Source of the DNA: Thalassospira xiamenensis M-5 = DSM 17429
GTDB lineage: Bacteria > Pseudomonadota > Alphaproteobacteria > Rhodospirillales > Thalassospiraceae
Assembly (NCBI RefSeq): GCF_000300235.2
Contig: NZ_CP004388.1
Location: 1,779,501 to 1,843,500 of the forward strand
Direction: 5' to 3'
DNA: 64,000 nt
In this document: piece by piece, positions 24,415-33,165 of the stretch
Numbering within the stretch: the first letter of the stretch is position 1
Layout of the letters: each line of letters opens with the position of its first letter
Program-made: the position numbers and the translations under genes
The notes under the pieces: generated by a model
Databases searched by the model: none
What the model was told of the DNA's origin: nothing
What the model saw: only the letters and a program-made list of their open reading frames with translations

Positions 24415-26049
24415 ATGCGATTCGAACCGACTGAAATCGCGCGTCTTTACGGGCGGTCGCGGGTGGGAGTTGTCGTGCACAGGGATTTGAACGCTGTGTA
24501 TGTCAATGACGCCTATGCGAAAATGCTTGGCCGAAAAGACGTGAAGGATTTCATGGCGGAGCCCGATCTGCGCCAGTATATCCCGCCCAGTTTCCATTAC
24601 GAAGCCAGCAAGCTTGTTGCGAAGTTTCAGGATTCGACCGGTTTTCACGGTTGGAAAAAGGTCTATAACATCCGCACCGATGGAACCCCGGTCTGGATGG
24701 AGATCAGCGACGAAACTGTCGAATGGGGCGCTGACAAAGCGGTTCTAACCACTGCACAGCTGATTGATAACGGCACGACGGCCATGCAGGTCGATCACAT
24801 GCTGGGACGATCCTTTATCGGCGTGATGGTCCATCGCGACATGACGGCACTTTATGTCAATGATGCCTTTGCCCGCCTGATGGGGGCGGAAAATGCCAGC
24901 GCCTTCATGGAAAAACCCGATATCTTGCGGTTTATTCCCGAAGCGGATCGGGATCGGGCGATAAAACATGTTGCTGATATTTTACACGGCGCGCGTGAAG
25001 GCGAGCGTCATCGTGTGCGCGATATTCTTGATGATGGTAGCACGGTCTGGCGCGATCTGACCGACGAGCGGATTTTGTGGCACGACGGACGCCCGGCAAT
25101 CCTGACCACGGCACATGACGTGCGCGAAGAAGTCGAAATGAACGAAGCCCTGATGCGAACCAAGGCCGGGCTTGAAGAAGCTGTGACCGAGGTCATCCGC
25201 ATGGTGCCATCGGCTGTAGCCATGCTTGATGTCCATCAGAATGTTACGAACTTCAATCGTGAATTTGCCCGCCTGTTTGGCGAAGAACAACAAAACAAAG
25301 ATGACGATCCGGTCTTTGATATTTCGATTTTGTGCAATTTGTATGCATCCATGATCAAAGGTGGCCACGGGCACGCCAATGTCGATAGTGTTGAAACCCC
25401 GTCCGGTTCTCACGCTGATATTCGCATGAACCTGATGGAAGATGGCAGGGTGATGGTTTCGGCATTGGATATTTCCAGCCACAAGCGCAAGGAGCAGCAT
25501 CTTGACGCGCTTGCTTCGACCGATCCGCTGACCGGGGCGCTGAACCGGCGCGGATTTGAATCCGCTGTCAGCCGTCTTCGCGAAATTCGCCTGCTTAAAG
25601 GCAAGGTCTGGCAATTCGGGCTGGTGGTGCTGGATCTGGATTATTTCAAATACGTCAATGATACCTATGGCCATTCTGTTGGTGACAGGGTTCTTGAGAA
25701 AATTGCCATCACCTTGCGGCAGGCGCTTCGTGATGATGACCTTGTCGTGCGTCTGGGCGGAGAAGAGTTTGCTGTCCTGCTGCCATCTGCAACCACGGCG
25801 GTTACGAAGCGTATTGCGGAACGGCTTGCCAATATGATCCGTGCCATCGAAATCCCGGTCGGTGCTTCAGGCAGCGAGATGGTGACCATCACGGCCAGTT
25901 TCGGTGTAACTGTCGGCGGGGAACTGCGTGGGCAGTTTGTGGAACTGGAGCAGGCGTTGCTGGTGGCGGACCGCGCGATGTATGACGCCAAGGAAGCCGG
26001 TCGCGACACGATCAGGTTCCTGACCTTCGATGATGATATCGACAACTGA
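24415..26049 (+). CDS. Diguanylate cyclase with PAS sensor domains
   Basis: A 544-residue cytoplasmic protein without membrane segments. Residues of about 8-115 and 125-235 are two similar PAS modules (each begins with a variant of GVVVHRDLNAVYVNDAYAKMLG), and a third, more diverged PAS lies near 265-350. The GGDEF domain follows, from STDPLTGALNRRGF to the end. Its active site is GGEEF, and RDDD five residues before it is an intact inhibitory I-site, so c-di-GMP synthesis with product inhibition is likely. The ATG at 24415 follows GGTGGGG; a TTG directly in front is also in frame. The tandem PAS repeat suggests internal duplication. No partner gene is adjacent. Confidence 0.92.
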   Translation: MRFEPTEIARLYGRSRVGVVVHRDLNAVYVNDAYAKMLGRKDVKDFMAEPDLRQYIPPSFHYEASKLVAKFQDSTGFHGWKKVYNIRTDGTPVWMEISDETVEWGADKAVLTTAQLIDNGTTAMQVDHMLGRSFIGVMVHRDMTALYVNDAFARLMGAENASAFMEKPDILRFIPEADRDRAIKHVADILHGAREGERHRVRDILDDGSTVWRDLTDERILWHDGRPAILTTAHDVREEVEMNEALMRTKAGLEEAVTEVIRMVPSAVAMLDVHQNVTNFNREFARLFGEEQQNKDDDPVFDISILCNLYASMIKGGHGHANVDSVETPSGSHADIRMNLMEDGRVMVSALDISSHKRKEQHLDALASTDPLTGALNRRGFESAVSRLREIRLLKGKVWQFGLVVLDLDYFKYVNDTYGHSVGDRVLEKIAITLRQALRDDDLVVRLGGEEFAVLLPSATTAVTKRIAERLANMIRAIEIPVGASGSEMVTITASFGVTVGGELRGQFVELEQALLVADRAMYDAKEAGRDTIRFLTFDDDIDN

Positions 26050-26096
26050 ATTTCCGTGAATTATCTTCGCGCTTTGCGCAATCGGGCAGGCGAAAG

Positions 26097-26606
26097 ATGA
26101 CAATTCGTGAAATGCGGTCTTCGGACGGTGATGCTGTTGTCGATATCTATGACCGGGCACTGAAATCCGGCCATGCATCCTTTCAACAAAACGGCGGAAG
26201 CTGGGACGACTGGGATAACGGGCATTTGACGAAATGCCGGTATGTTGCCGTCGATGAGGCCGGTCAGGTGACGGGCTGGGCGGGATTGTCTGCTGTTTCG
26301 GGGCGCTGTGCCTTTGCCGGTGTTGCGGAGGTATCGGTTTATGTCGATCCGCAATGCCAAGGGCGGGGCATCGGAAGTGCGTTGATGAACGCATTGATCC
26401 GTGGTTCGGAACAGAACGGTTTCTGGTCGCTTGAGGCCGGAATATTCCCGGAAAATACCGGAAGTGTTGCCCTTCATCGAAAACACGGGTTCGAAATTCT
26501 TTGCCAGCGTAGCGGATTTGCCCGCATGGGATATGGCCCGATGCAGGGGCAGTGGCGCGATGTGCTGCTGCTTGAACGGCGCAGCAATGTTGTCGGGATC
26601 GACTAG
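26097..26606 (+). CDS. GNAT acetyltransferase, phosphinothricin-acetyltransferase-like
   Basis: A 169-residue GNAT protein of the Pat/YncA group. The start MTIREMRSSDGDAVVDIYDRA, HASF near residue 28, motif A VSVYVDPQCQGRGIGSALM and the ENTGSVALHRKHGFE segment match that group, which acetylates phosphinothricin, methionine sulfoximine or related amino acids. The end (MGYGPMQGQWRDVLLLERR) fits as well. The ATG at 26097 has GGCAGGCGAAAG upstream and starts 48 bp after the GGDEF gene, so cotranscription is possible but unproven. Resistance or metabolite repair is likely; the true substrate is unknown. Confidence 0.85.
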   Translation: MTIREMRSSDGDAVVDIYDRALKSGHASFQQNGGSWDDWDNGHLTKCRYVAVDEAGQVTGWAGLSAVSGRCAFAGVAEVSVYVDPQCQGRGIGSALMNALIRGSEQNGFWSLEAGIFPENTGSVALHRKHGFEILCQRSGFARMGYGPMQGQWRDVLLLERRSNVVGID

Positions 26607-26739
26607 ATATCAATCCAATCATTTGTCACTGGGTTGCGTAAAAACCCGTAGACGATCTGGAAATTGCGGTGCCGATGCGCTAAGCAGCAGGGGCACCCGC
26701 GATAAATGCCGCGAATAAACGATACAGGAGAGCGCCACC

Positions 26740-28200
26740 GTGAATGAGATCAGCAAAATTGCCCCGGTCGCAATCTGGGAAAACTTCCAGAAGCTTTGCG
26801 ATACCCCACGCCCGTCAACCAAGGAAGAAGCCGTTTTGCAGCTTCTGGAAAAGATGGCCGATGCCAAGGGTTTCGCCCATTTCCGCGACAGCGGCAGTAA
26901 CCTTGTCATTTCCATTCCGGCCAAACCGGGGTTCGAGAATCGCAAGATGGTCATCCTTCAGGCCCATGTCGATATGGTGACCCAGGCCAATAGCGGATCG
27001 ACCCACAATTTCGACACCGACCCGATCCGTATGATCATGGATGGTGAATGGATCACGGCCGACAATACCACCCTTGGTGCGGATAATGGCATCGGGGCGG
27101 CGGCCATGATGGGGTTCATGACCGAAGAAGGTCTTGAACATGGTCCGCTGGAACTGTTGTTCACGGTTGATGAGGAACGCGGCCTGACGGGTGCGATGAG
27201 CCTTGAGCCGGGGCGGCTTAAGGGCGAAATCCTTCTGAACCTTGATACCGAAGACGAGTACGAGCTTTGTGTGGGGTGTGCCGGCGGTGGTGATCTGGTC
27301 GCGAGTTTTGCCTATACCCCCGAAGCCGTTGAAGGCGTTCAGGTCGCGCGTGAAATTGCCCTGACCGGGCTTAAGGGCGGGCATTCGGGCATTGATATCA
27401 TTCTGGGCCTTGGCAATGCCAACAAGCTGATGGCGCGTTTCCTGCGCACTGCCATTCGTGATCTTGGCGTGCGGATTGTGACCATAAATGCCGGTACGGC
27501 GCGTAATGCGATCCCGCGGGAATCCTTTGCAACGGTTGTTTTGCCGTCAGAAAAGGTATCTGCCTTTGATGGCGCGCTGAGCGCCTTTGCCGCCGAGGTC
27601 AAAGACGAGATCGGCGCGATCGAGCCGAATTTTGCCATCGCAGCCAAAGATGTCGCATTGCCAGCAAAAGCGATGAGTGCAGCGGATTCCAAACGTTTCA
27701 ATAACGCGGTTGTCGGGGCACCGAACGGTGTTCACGCCATGAGCACCAGCGTTGAAGGTGTGGTTGAAACGTCAATCAATCTGGCGATTGTCAAACTGGC
27801 CGATGGGAAGGCGGATGTGACCCTTTCGGCGCGCAGTTCGATCAATTCGGCGCGGGATGCCCTGCGCGAGGTTGCGACATCGGTGTTTGAAAATATCGGT
27901 GCGACGGTGAAGTGGGGCGATGCCTATCCCGGTTGGAAACCGAACGCGGATAGCGAAGTCGTCAATATGATGAAAGCGGTTCATCGCGACATGTTTGGCA
28001 AAGACCCTGAAATCCGGGTCATTCATGCCGGGCTTGAATGTGGTGTATTGGGCGCGAAATATCCGCATTGGGATATGGTGTCGTTCGGCCCGACCATCAA
28101 ACGCGCGCATAGCCCGGACGAATGCGTCCATGTGCCAAGTGTCCTGCGTTTCTGGGATTATCTTCTGGCGGCGCTGAAGGCGGTTCCGGTCAAGAACTGA
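26740..28200 (+). CDS. pepD: Aminoacyl-histidine dipeptidase (carnosinase-like)
   Basis: A 486-residue M20 family dinuclear zinc peptidase (PepD) that cleaves Xaa-His and other dipeptides in the cytoplasm. Metal ligands are visible as H76/D78 (QAHVDMV), D115 in TLGADNGIG, the catalytic E145-E146 in FTVDEERGLTG, D174 in LLNLDTED, and the final histidine in IKRAHSPDE. A lid domain with GGHSGIDI lies in the middle. The start is GTG at 26740 with ACAGGAG upstream; it aligns with the family N-terminus. It appears monocistronic. Confidence 0.92.
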   Translation: MNEISKIAPVAIWENFQKLCDTPRPSTKEEAVLQLLEKMADAKGFAHFRDSGSNLVISIPAKPGFENRKMVILQAHVDMVTQANSGSTHNFDTDPIRMIMDGEWITADNTTLGADNGIGAAAMMGFMTEEGLEHGPLELLFTVDEERGLTGAMSLEPGRLKGEILLNLDTEDEYELCVGCAGGGDLVASFAYTPEAVEGVQVAREIALTGLKGGHSGIDIILGLGNANKLMARFLRTAIRDLGVRIVTINAGTARNAIPRESFATVVLPSEKVSAFDGALSAFAAEVKDEIGAIEPNFAIAAKDVALPAKAMSAADSKRFNNAVVGAPNGVHAMSTSVEGVVETSINLAIVKLADGKADVTLSARSSINSARDALREVATSVFENIGATVKWGDAYPGWKPNADSEVVNMMKAVHRDMFGKDPEIRVIHAGLECGVLGAKYPHWDMVSFGPTIKRAHSPDECVHVPSVLRFWDYLLAALKAVPVKN

Positions 28201-28233
28201 CCGGTTCCATCAGGCCATATCAAATGAGTTTCT

Positions 28234-28267
28234 GTTGCGACTGATCGTATCCGCGGTCAGTCGCAAC
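28234..28267. repeat. Perfect 11-bp inverted repeat between convergent pepD and J-domain genes
   Basis: GTTGCGACTGA and TCAGTCGCAAC are separated by 12 nt, and the right arm covers the end of the J-domain gene, including its stop. It may terminate pepD transcription (TGTTTG follows) but lacks a proper T-run. Confidence 0.6.
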
Positions 28268-29627
28268 TGTTTGTAGCGCACCATTCATCGCGGGCCTTGG
28301 CACCGCTTCCGGGAACCAGCGCATCCAGATTGACGAACCCTGTTTCGCCAAGGGCTGTTTCAATTTCAATCCAGAAATCCTCGCTTGGTCCGTCGACATA
28401 GACGGTTTCGAAGCGTGCCAGACGCCGCATGACCGGATATTCGATGCCGGGGCCTTCGCGCATGTTCAGAAGATCACGGTCAATATAATAAGGATCGCGA
28501 TCTTCGCCGATCAGCTTTTCGACGGAGCGCGTCAGTTCGCTGGTCTTGTCGGCAACAAGTTGCGGGATGTCGTGACTGACAAAGCCTTGCCCCGGTCCAA
28601 ACGCCACCAGCAAACAGAAAATGGCAACAAACAGCGGGCTTAGATGCAAAAGGGCATCGAGCATCCCGGCCTGTTTCCATTCGCTGCGGACCCGGCGAAG
28701 GGGTTTTCCGTCATCCAGACGCCGCAGATTAGCGCGGATCTGTTCGGCCAGCACCGACCGGTTGGTGCCGATGAAATCACTGGCTTGTAACAACACGGCC
28801 CGGGCAAGGGGTTTATTTCCGCTGCGTTCGAACGCAGTGGCCTGTGTGAACAGAAGTTTTGCATTGCCCTCTGCGGGCAGGGTGCCGCCGCGCATATTGC
28901 CAATGATTGCCCGCCATGCCGGAATGAAGCTGCGCCAGCCCCAGAAACCGCGGAGCCATGTTTTGAAACTGGCCTTAAGCGCCATGCGTTTTGCCCCTTT
29001 GGGAGCAAGATTGGCGGTGATTTTTTCGATTTTCAGGGAATTGAGAAAACCGCGCACAATGGTGAATTCAACCATGCGGGGTTGGGCGGATACGACTTCT
29101 GTCACGGCACAGCGGACAAAACCGGCCTGATCGGGCTTGGCGCGTGCTTTTGCGTGGCGCTTGGCACCTGGATGGATGTTTGATTTGCGTGCCGCGTTGC
29201 GTTCCTGCTGCTGGCGATAGGCTTCGTTGGCGCGGGCAAAGCGTTCCTCTTCGCTTTCGCGGTTGGTTTCGGCCTTGCGCCCTGTACCGGCAAAGCCCTG
29301 ACGGGTGCGTTGTTGCGAATTGGCGTTTTGGGCACCGGCGGCCTGTGGGCCATAGGGCCCGTTTTGCTGTTTGCCGGCTGTGCCATCATTTGTGCCGGTA
29401 CCGTTTTTACCGTTACGTGATGGGTTTGGCGGTGCCTTGCGCGCGCCGGTCAGGATTTCATAGGCTTCGGTGATGTCCTTGAATTTTTCCTCGGCGTCGA
29501 TATCTGTATTGCGATCAGGATGAAATTCAAAGGCAAGCTTGCGGTAGGCAAGCTTGATTTCCTTTGCGCTGGCGCCCGGCGCAATTTTCAGCAGGCGATA
29601 ATAGATCCCGAGGTGATCCTGGCTCAT
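28257..29627 (-). CDS. Membrane J-domain protein with C-terminal SH3-like domain
   Basis: A 456-residue protein of unusual build. Residues 8-62 are a J-domain with the HPD motif at 36-38, implying stimulation of a DnaK ATPase. A long low-complexity Gly/Asn/Gln/Ala region (65-145) and a basic segment follow. A hydrophobic stretch near residue 335 (HLSPLFVAIFCLLVAFG) is probably a single transmembrane helix, and the end (about 380-445) resembles a bacterial SH3 domain: LLNMREGPGIEYPVM, FWIEIETALGETGFVN. With that topology the J-domain would be cytoplasmic and the SH3 domain periplasmic, or the reverse. The ATG at 29627 is chosen over a GTG at 29648. Function unknown; a client-recruiting co-chaperone is an inference. 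Confidence 0.78.
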   Translation of the reverse strand: MSQDHLGIYYRLLKIAPGASAKEIKLAYRKLAFEFHPDRNTDIDAEEKFKDITEAYEILTGARKAPPNPSRNGKNGTGTNDGTAGKQQNGPYGPQAAGAQNANSQQRTRQGFAGTGRKAETNRESEEERFARANEAYRQQQERNAARKSNIHPGAKRHAKARAKPDQAGFVRCAVTEVVSAQPRMVEFTIVRGFLNSLKIEKITANLAPKGAKRMALKASFKTWLRGFWGWRSFIPAWRAIIGNMRGGTLPAEGNAKLLFTQATAFERSGNKPLARAVLLQASDFIGTNRSVLAEQIRANLRRLDDGKPLRRVRSEWKQAGMLDALLHLSPLFVAIFCLLVAFGPGQGFVSHDIPQLVADKTSELTRSVEKLIGEDRDPYYIDRDLLNMREGPGIEYPVMRRLARFETVYVDGPSEDFWIEIETALGETGFVNLDALVPGSGAKARDEWCATNSCD

Positions 29628-29814
29628 TCGTGAAAAGGCATCCTGCACATAAACATTGTCCCGAAGCCGGGCAGGTTAAATCACATTCACTTTATATTCG
29701 TATCGATGCTGGGATCATATGATTGAAATCTTAACACGTTGTCACTTTTGCGTATTTGCCATATTTTGCAAGAATTGATCCGCTTATCTGCGAACCGCTT
29801 AGCGAGTATCCGCC

Positions 29815-30861
29815 TTGAAACTTAAATTCTGGCAACGCAATGCCGACCATGACGGCGATGTCCTTGATCACAATGGTGGTCATGGTGGTGATATGGCGGA
29901 ATTCGTGATGCCCGAAGGTCACAGTCTGAGCCTTGCAACAAAACTTCGTGCGCGTTGGCAGGGGTATGACAACCCGGTCGAATATTATCTTCTGCAAAAA
30001 GAAATCGATGATTACCGGGCGTGGCTTCACAAAATGCGCCTGTTTCTTGCCCGGCCTGTTGAGCCGGAACTGGGCGAGCTTGACCTTGATGATGAAATCG
30101 GTCGCTGGCCACCGGAACGAATCAAGCTTTATGCCAAGCTGTTTGATCGCGGCATCATGATCCCGGGTGGTCATGATTATGCGTTGGAACTGGCAAAGCC
30201 GCTTGCACTTGACGAGACGCTGAGCTGCCTTGAAATCGGGGCGAAGCTTGGCGGGGTTGCGCGTTTGCTTGCCGACAAGCTTGGTGTCTGGGTAACTGCC
30301 TACGAGCGGGATGGCGAACTGGCGTTGCTGGGGATGGAGCGGTCCGTGCAGGCCGGAGTTCAGAAAAAAGTCCCGGTGCAGGCCTTTGATCCGGCCAACC
30401 CCGATTTGCGCAAAGCCTATTTCAACGTGGTTTATTCGTTTGGCGATCTTTTCCACATCGAAAAAAAGGATGTCTTGCTGGTCTCGGTGGCGGAAACGCT
30501 GCGTGATCACGGCCAGATATTGTTGACCGACTATGTCCTGACGTCCGAGGGCCACGAAGATGAGGTGGCCAATTGGGCAAAGTATGAGGACTTCAAACCG
30601 TTTCCATGGACGGCTGACCAATACAAAAAGGTGTTGGGCAAGCTGAAATTCGATATCCGTATCGCCAAGGACGAGACGGATGTGCATGTCAGTCAGATCA
30701 AAGCCGCCTGGATGGCGATGCTGGCAGATATCCAGAACAGCGGTTTGGACCCGGATGTGCTGACATATCTGGTGCCAGAGATGGAAATGTGGATGAATCG
30801 CGTAAAAATGCTTGAAAACGGAACGCTAGCCTTTTATCGGTTCTACGCAACGATCAGGTGA
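29815..30861 (+). CDS. Class I SAM-dependent methyltransferase-like protein
   Basis: A 348-residue protein with a His/Asp-rich start (NADHDGDVLDHNGGHGG) and a Rossmann methyltransferase core from about 130 to 260. Motif I is CLEIGAKLGGVARLLA, followed by an acidic residue in VTAYERDGEL and by FNVVYSFGDLFH (motif II region). The N-terminal third (about 40-120) has no obvious family. The start is an inferred TTG at 29815 (no better in-frame start until ATG 29893), and the ribosome site is weak. Its substrate is unknown. It is divergent from the J-domain gene with a 187-bp AT-rich gap that probably holds both promoters. Confidence 0.75.
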   Translation: MKLKFWQRNADHDGDVLDHNGGHGGDMAEFVMPEGHSLSLATKLRARWQGYDNPVEYYLLQKEIDDYRAWLHKMRLFLARPVEPELGELDLDDEIGRWPPERIKLYAKLFDRGIMIPGGHDYALELAKPLALDETLSCLEIGAKLGGVARLLADKLGVWVTAYERDGELALLGMERSVQAGVQKKVPVQAFDPANPDLRKAYFNVVYSFGDLFHIEKKDVLLVSVAETLRDHGQILLTDYVLTSEGHEDEVANWAKYEDFKPFPWTADQYKKVLGKLKFDIRIAKDETDVHVSQIKAAWMAMLADIQNSGLDPDVLTYLVPEMEMWMNRVKMLENGTLAFYRFYATIR

Positions 30862-30941
30862 TTGCCCTGTTTCATGTCTACGGCGGGCGACGAAGGAATG
30901 GACTTTGTCCGGAATTCTGTCGCTGCAACCTGTTTTAGGTG

Positions 30942-30970
30942 TTGACAGGGGCTGGGTGTACTTCTATTTT
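30942..30970 (+). promoter_or_regulatory. Sigma-70-type promoter of rpmJ
   Basis: TTGACA at 30942-30947 and TATTTT at 30965-30970 are 17 bp apart. The predicted transcription start is about 35 nt upstream of the rpmJ start codon. Confidence 0.75.
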
Positions 30971-31011
30971 CCGGCTTCCTCGAAGGGGCCAAGTTTCTAA
31001 GGTTTACTATT

Positions 31012-31137
31012 ATGAAGATCCGGAACTCATTGAAATCCGCGAAGCTGCGGGAAAAAGGCTGCCGTATCGTGCGCCGCCGTGGCCGCGTATACGTGATCAA
31101 TAAAAAGAACCCGCGTTTCAAGGCGCGCCAGGGTTAA
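31012..31137 (+). CDS. rpmJ: 50S ribosomal protein L36
   Basis: A 41-residue, strongly basic ribosomal protein starting [20 protein letters not shown] and ending [12 protein letters not shown]. It has a single cysteine (C17), so it is the cysteine-poor type that cannot bind zinc, as is normal in alphaproteobacteria (and equivalent to YkgO of E. coli). It is monocistronic with its own strong promoter and a terminator directly behind. It was too short to be detected by length alone; the call rests on exact family resemblance. Confidence 0.96.
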   Translation: MKIRNSLKSAKLREKGCRIVRRRGRVYVINKKNPRFKARQG

Positions 31138-31167
31138 TTCCCGGTACCTTGTTCTCTCAGGTTTTAC

Positions 31168-31202
31168 AAAACGCCGCATCGGTTTATCCAATGCGGCGTT
31201 TT
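31168..31202. terminator. Terminator after rpmJ
   Basis: AAAACGCCGCAT pairs with ATGCGGCGTTTT over an 11-nt loop, followed by GTGTTTT. It separates rpmJ from the convergent cyclase gene and has A/T tracts on both sides. Confidence 0.9.
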
Positions 31203-31229
31203 GTGTTTTGCGGCTTGCCAACCCTTTTC

Positions 31230-33071
31230 TTAATCAATGCCATCTATCGGAATGGTATAGACAGCGGTTGTTTCGCTGCGTCCGCGCAGCAGAATTTCAT
31301 CGGCAAGACGGGCCTGTGACGGGTCTGAAAGCTGATCGAATGTGGTGCTTGCGATCAGGATGCGCGTGCCGAGTTCCTTGTTCTTGGCTTCCAGTCTGGC
31401 TGCACTGTTGACCGCATCGCCGTGTACGGTGAATGTCAGACGGTCCGGCGCCCCGACATTTCCCGCGACCAGCAGGCCGGTATTGATCCCGCAGCGACAG
31501 CGCAGTTCTTCACCGTCAAACAGTTCATTATGAACCAGCGTTTGCAGGGCGACTGCCGTTCGCACCGCCGCATCGGCGTGACCGGGCACCTCGTCAAAGG
31601 CATTGAACACGGCAAGGATGGCATCGCCCTGAAACTGGGTAATGATGCCGCCATTTTGTTCGATGATTGCCGTTGCCTTGGCAAAATAGGCGTTCAGGAT
31701 GGTGACGATCCGCTGCGGGGCGATCTTTTCGCTTAGGGTCGTAAAGCCGACCAGATCGACAAACAGGATGGATGCCTCGCACTGGCGGGATTGGATATTG
31801 CCGGTGTCATCGTCAGAGGCCAGCAATTGCTGGGCGATGGCCGTTGGCAGGAATTTGCCAAACAGCCGTCCGATGCGTTCGCGGTCACGCAGGGTGATGG
31901 CCATATTGTTGAATGATCGTGATGCATCGTTAAATTCGATGATATGGCTGCCGGGCAGGATCGGCAGATTGTCAAGAATACCGGTTTCAAGTTGCCTTGT
32001 TGCGGCGGAAAACCGTTTAAGCGGGCGCGTGAAATAATGCGCGATCATGACGGCCAGAATGATGGCAAGAACCATGATTGCCGTTCCGATCAGTGTCGCG
32101 AGCTTCAGGCGTTCCCATTCGCGGGTAAAAACGGTCGGATCAAAATGCATGCCCATTACAATTGGAAGACCTGCCGATTCTTCAAATTTCCGGGTGATGA
32201 TAACGTGGTATCCGCCCTCGGTTTCGAGTGCAGAGGCCGTCGAACCATTGGTTCCATCAGGTGTTCGGCCGTCGTTGAAATCAAATGTCTGCCACTGGTC
32301 CATCTGTGCAAGAACCGGATCGGCAAGGTCGCCGATACGGGGCAGGACGCCAAGAACATCATCGGTTCCAATATTTGCGGGCGGGTGCAACTGGTGCCAG
32401 TCGGGCAAGGCGGGATGGGCAATGACATGATCATTGACGATGACAAATGGCGTGCGTCCGGCCTCTGTCGGGTCCGTTTTCAGATCGCGTGAAAAATCGC
32501 CAAGTGATACAAGCTGCACAAGCGATCCGATATATTCCCCCCTTTGAAACAGCGGGATCATTTCGGTAATCACGACCTGATTGACCAGGCTGTTCCAGCG
32601 TGGAAACTGCGTGATGCTTTGGCCCGGGCCAAAGGCGATCAGGGATCGGGCGATGATGTCTTCCTGGGGATCGGCCTGGCGCGAGACAGTCCTGTCCGTC
32701 TTTGGATCGTACCACCGGAAACGACCATCGGGCATCAGAAGCCCGATGGCGGTCACATCGAGTTCATTGGTCACAAGGGCCGCCAGGGTATTGTCCCAGA
32801 TGGCAGTGTCATCGGGTGAAAGATCGCCATTTGCCACTTCGCGGGCGACCCAGATATTGCGGCGTTGCATCCGTTCGATCCGGTTGCGCATGGCATTTTG
32901 CGCGTCTTTCAGGTCGGCATGGGTCATCGCAATCCATAGATTGCGGGTGTTGTCATAAGCCGTATCAAGGCCAAGGCGAAGTGCAAGCCCCACACCGAGT
33001 ACGCTGGTCATAAAAAACGCGCCCAGCAATACGCCAAGTATCGAAAAACGCCCCCTGCGTTTGGTCATCAT
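31230..33071 (-). CDS. Membrane class III adenylate/guanylate cyclase with HAMP domain (paralogue 1)
   Basis: A 613-residue inner-membrane cyclase. One transmembrane helix near residues 10-32, an extracytoplasmic sensor of about 300 residues (Cache/CHASE-like), a second helix near 335-358, a HAMP segment and a C-terminal class III catalytic domain. The metal-binding Asp residues are present in LFVDLVGFTT and QFQGDAILAVF, and the transition-state Asn/Arg pair in GDAVNSAARLE. The purine-specificity Lys is replaced by Gln (TQFQGD), as in many alphaproteobacterial cyclases, so cAMP is likely but not certain. The ATG at 33071 follows GGGGAAT; the frame opens further upstream. It lies 94 bp behind a paralogue on the same strand. 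Confidence 0.88.
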   Translation of the reverse strand: MMTKRRGRFSILGVLLGAFFMTSVLGVGLALRLGLDTAYDNTRNLWIAMTHADLKDAQNAMRNRIERMQRRNIWVAREVANGDLSPDDTAIWDNTLAALVTNELDVTAIGLLMPDGRFRWYDPKTDRTVSRQADPQEDIIARSLIAFGPGQSITQFPRWNSLVNQVVITEMIPLFQRGEYIGSLVQLVSLGDFSRDLKTDPTEAGRTPFVIVNDHVIAHPALPDWHQLHPPANIGTDDVLGVLPRIGDLADPVLAQMDQWQTFDFNDGRTPDGTNGSTASALETEGGYHVIITRKFEESAGLPIVMGMHFDPTVFTREWERLKLATLIGTAIMVLAIILAVMIAHYFTRPLKRFSAATRQLETGILDNLPILPGSHIIEFNDASRSFNNMAITLRDRERIGRLFGKFLPTAIAQQLLASDDDTGNIQSRQCEASILFVDLVGFTTLSEKIAPQRIVTILNAYFAKATAIIEQNGGIITQFQGDAILAVFNAFDEVPGHADAAVRTAVALQTLVHNELFDGEELRCRCGINTGLLVAGNVGAPDRLTFTVHGDAVNSAARLEAKNKELGTRILIASTTFDQLSDPSQARLADEILLRGRSETTAVYTIPIDGID

Positions 33072-33165
33072 ATTCCCCGTATGCCCCCAATGGCCCGGTT
33101 TGTTTTTCCGGGTTATCGGCAAAGCTTACTGATGATTGAACGCAATGAAAAGCATATCGCGCGGG

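Noticed and set aside
28234..28267. Definite rho-independent terminator for pepD
   Set aside because: The inverted repeat is perfect but lacks a T-run on either side, so it is reported only as a repeat.
31012..31137. Zur-regulated stress copy of L36
   Set aside because: The cysteine-poor form is the normal alphaproteobacterial L36 and no Zur-like palindrome lies in its promoter.
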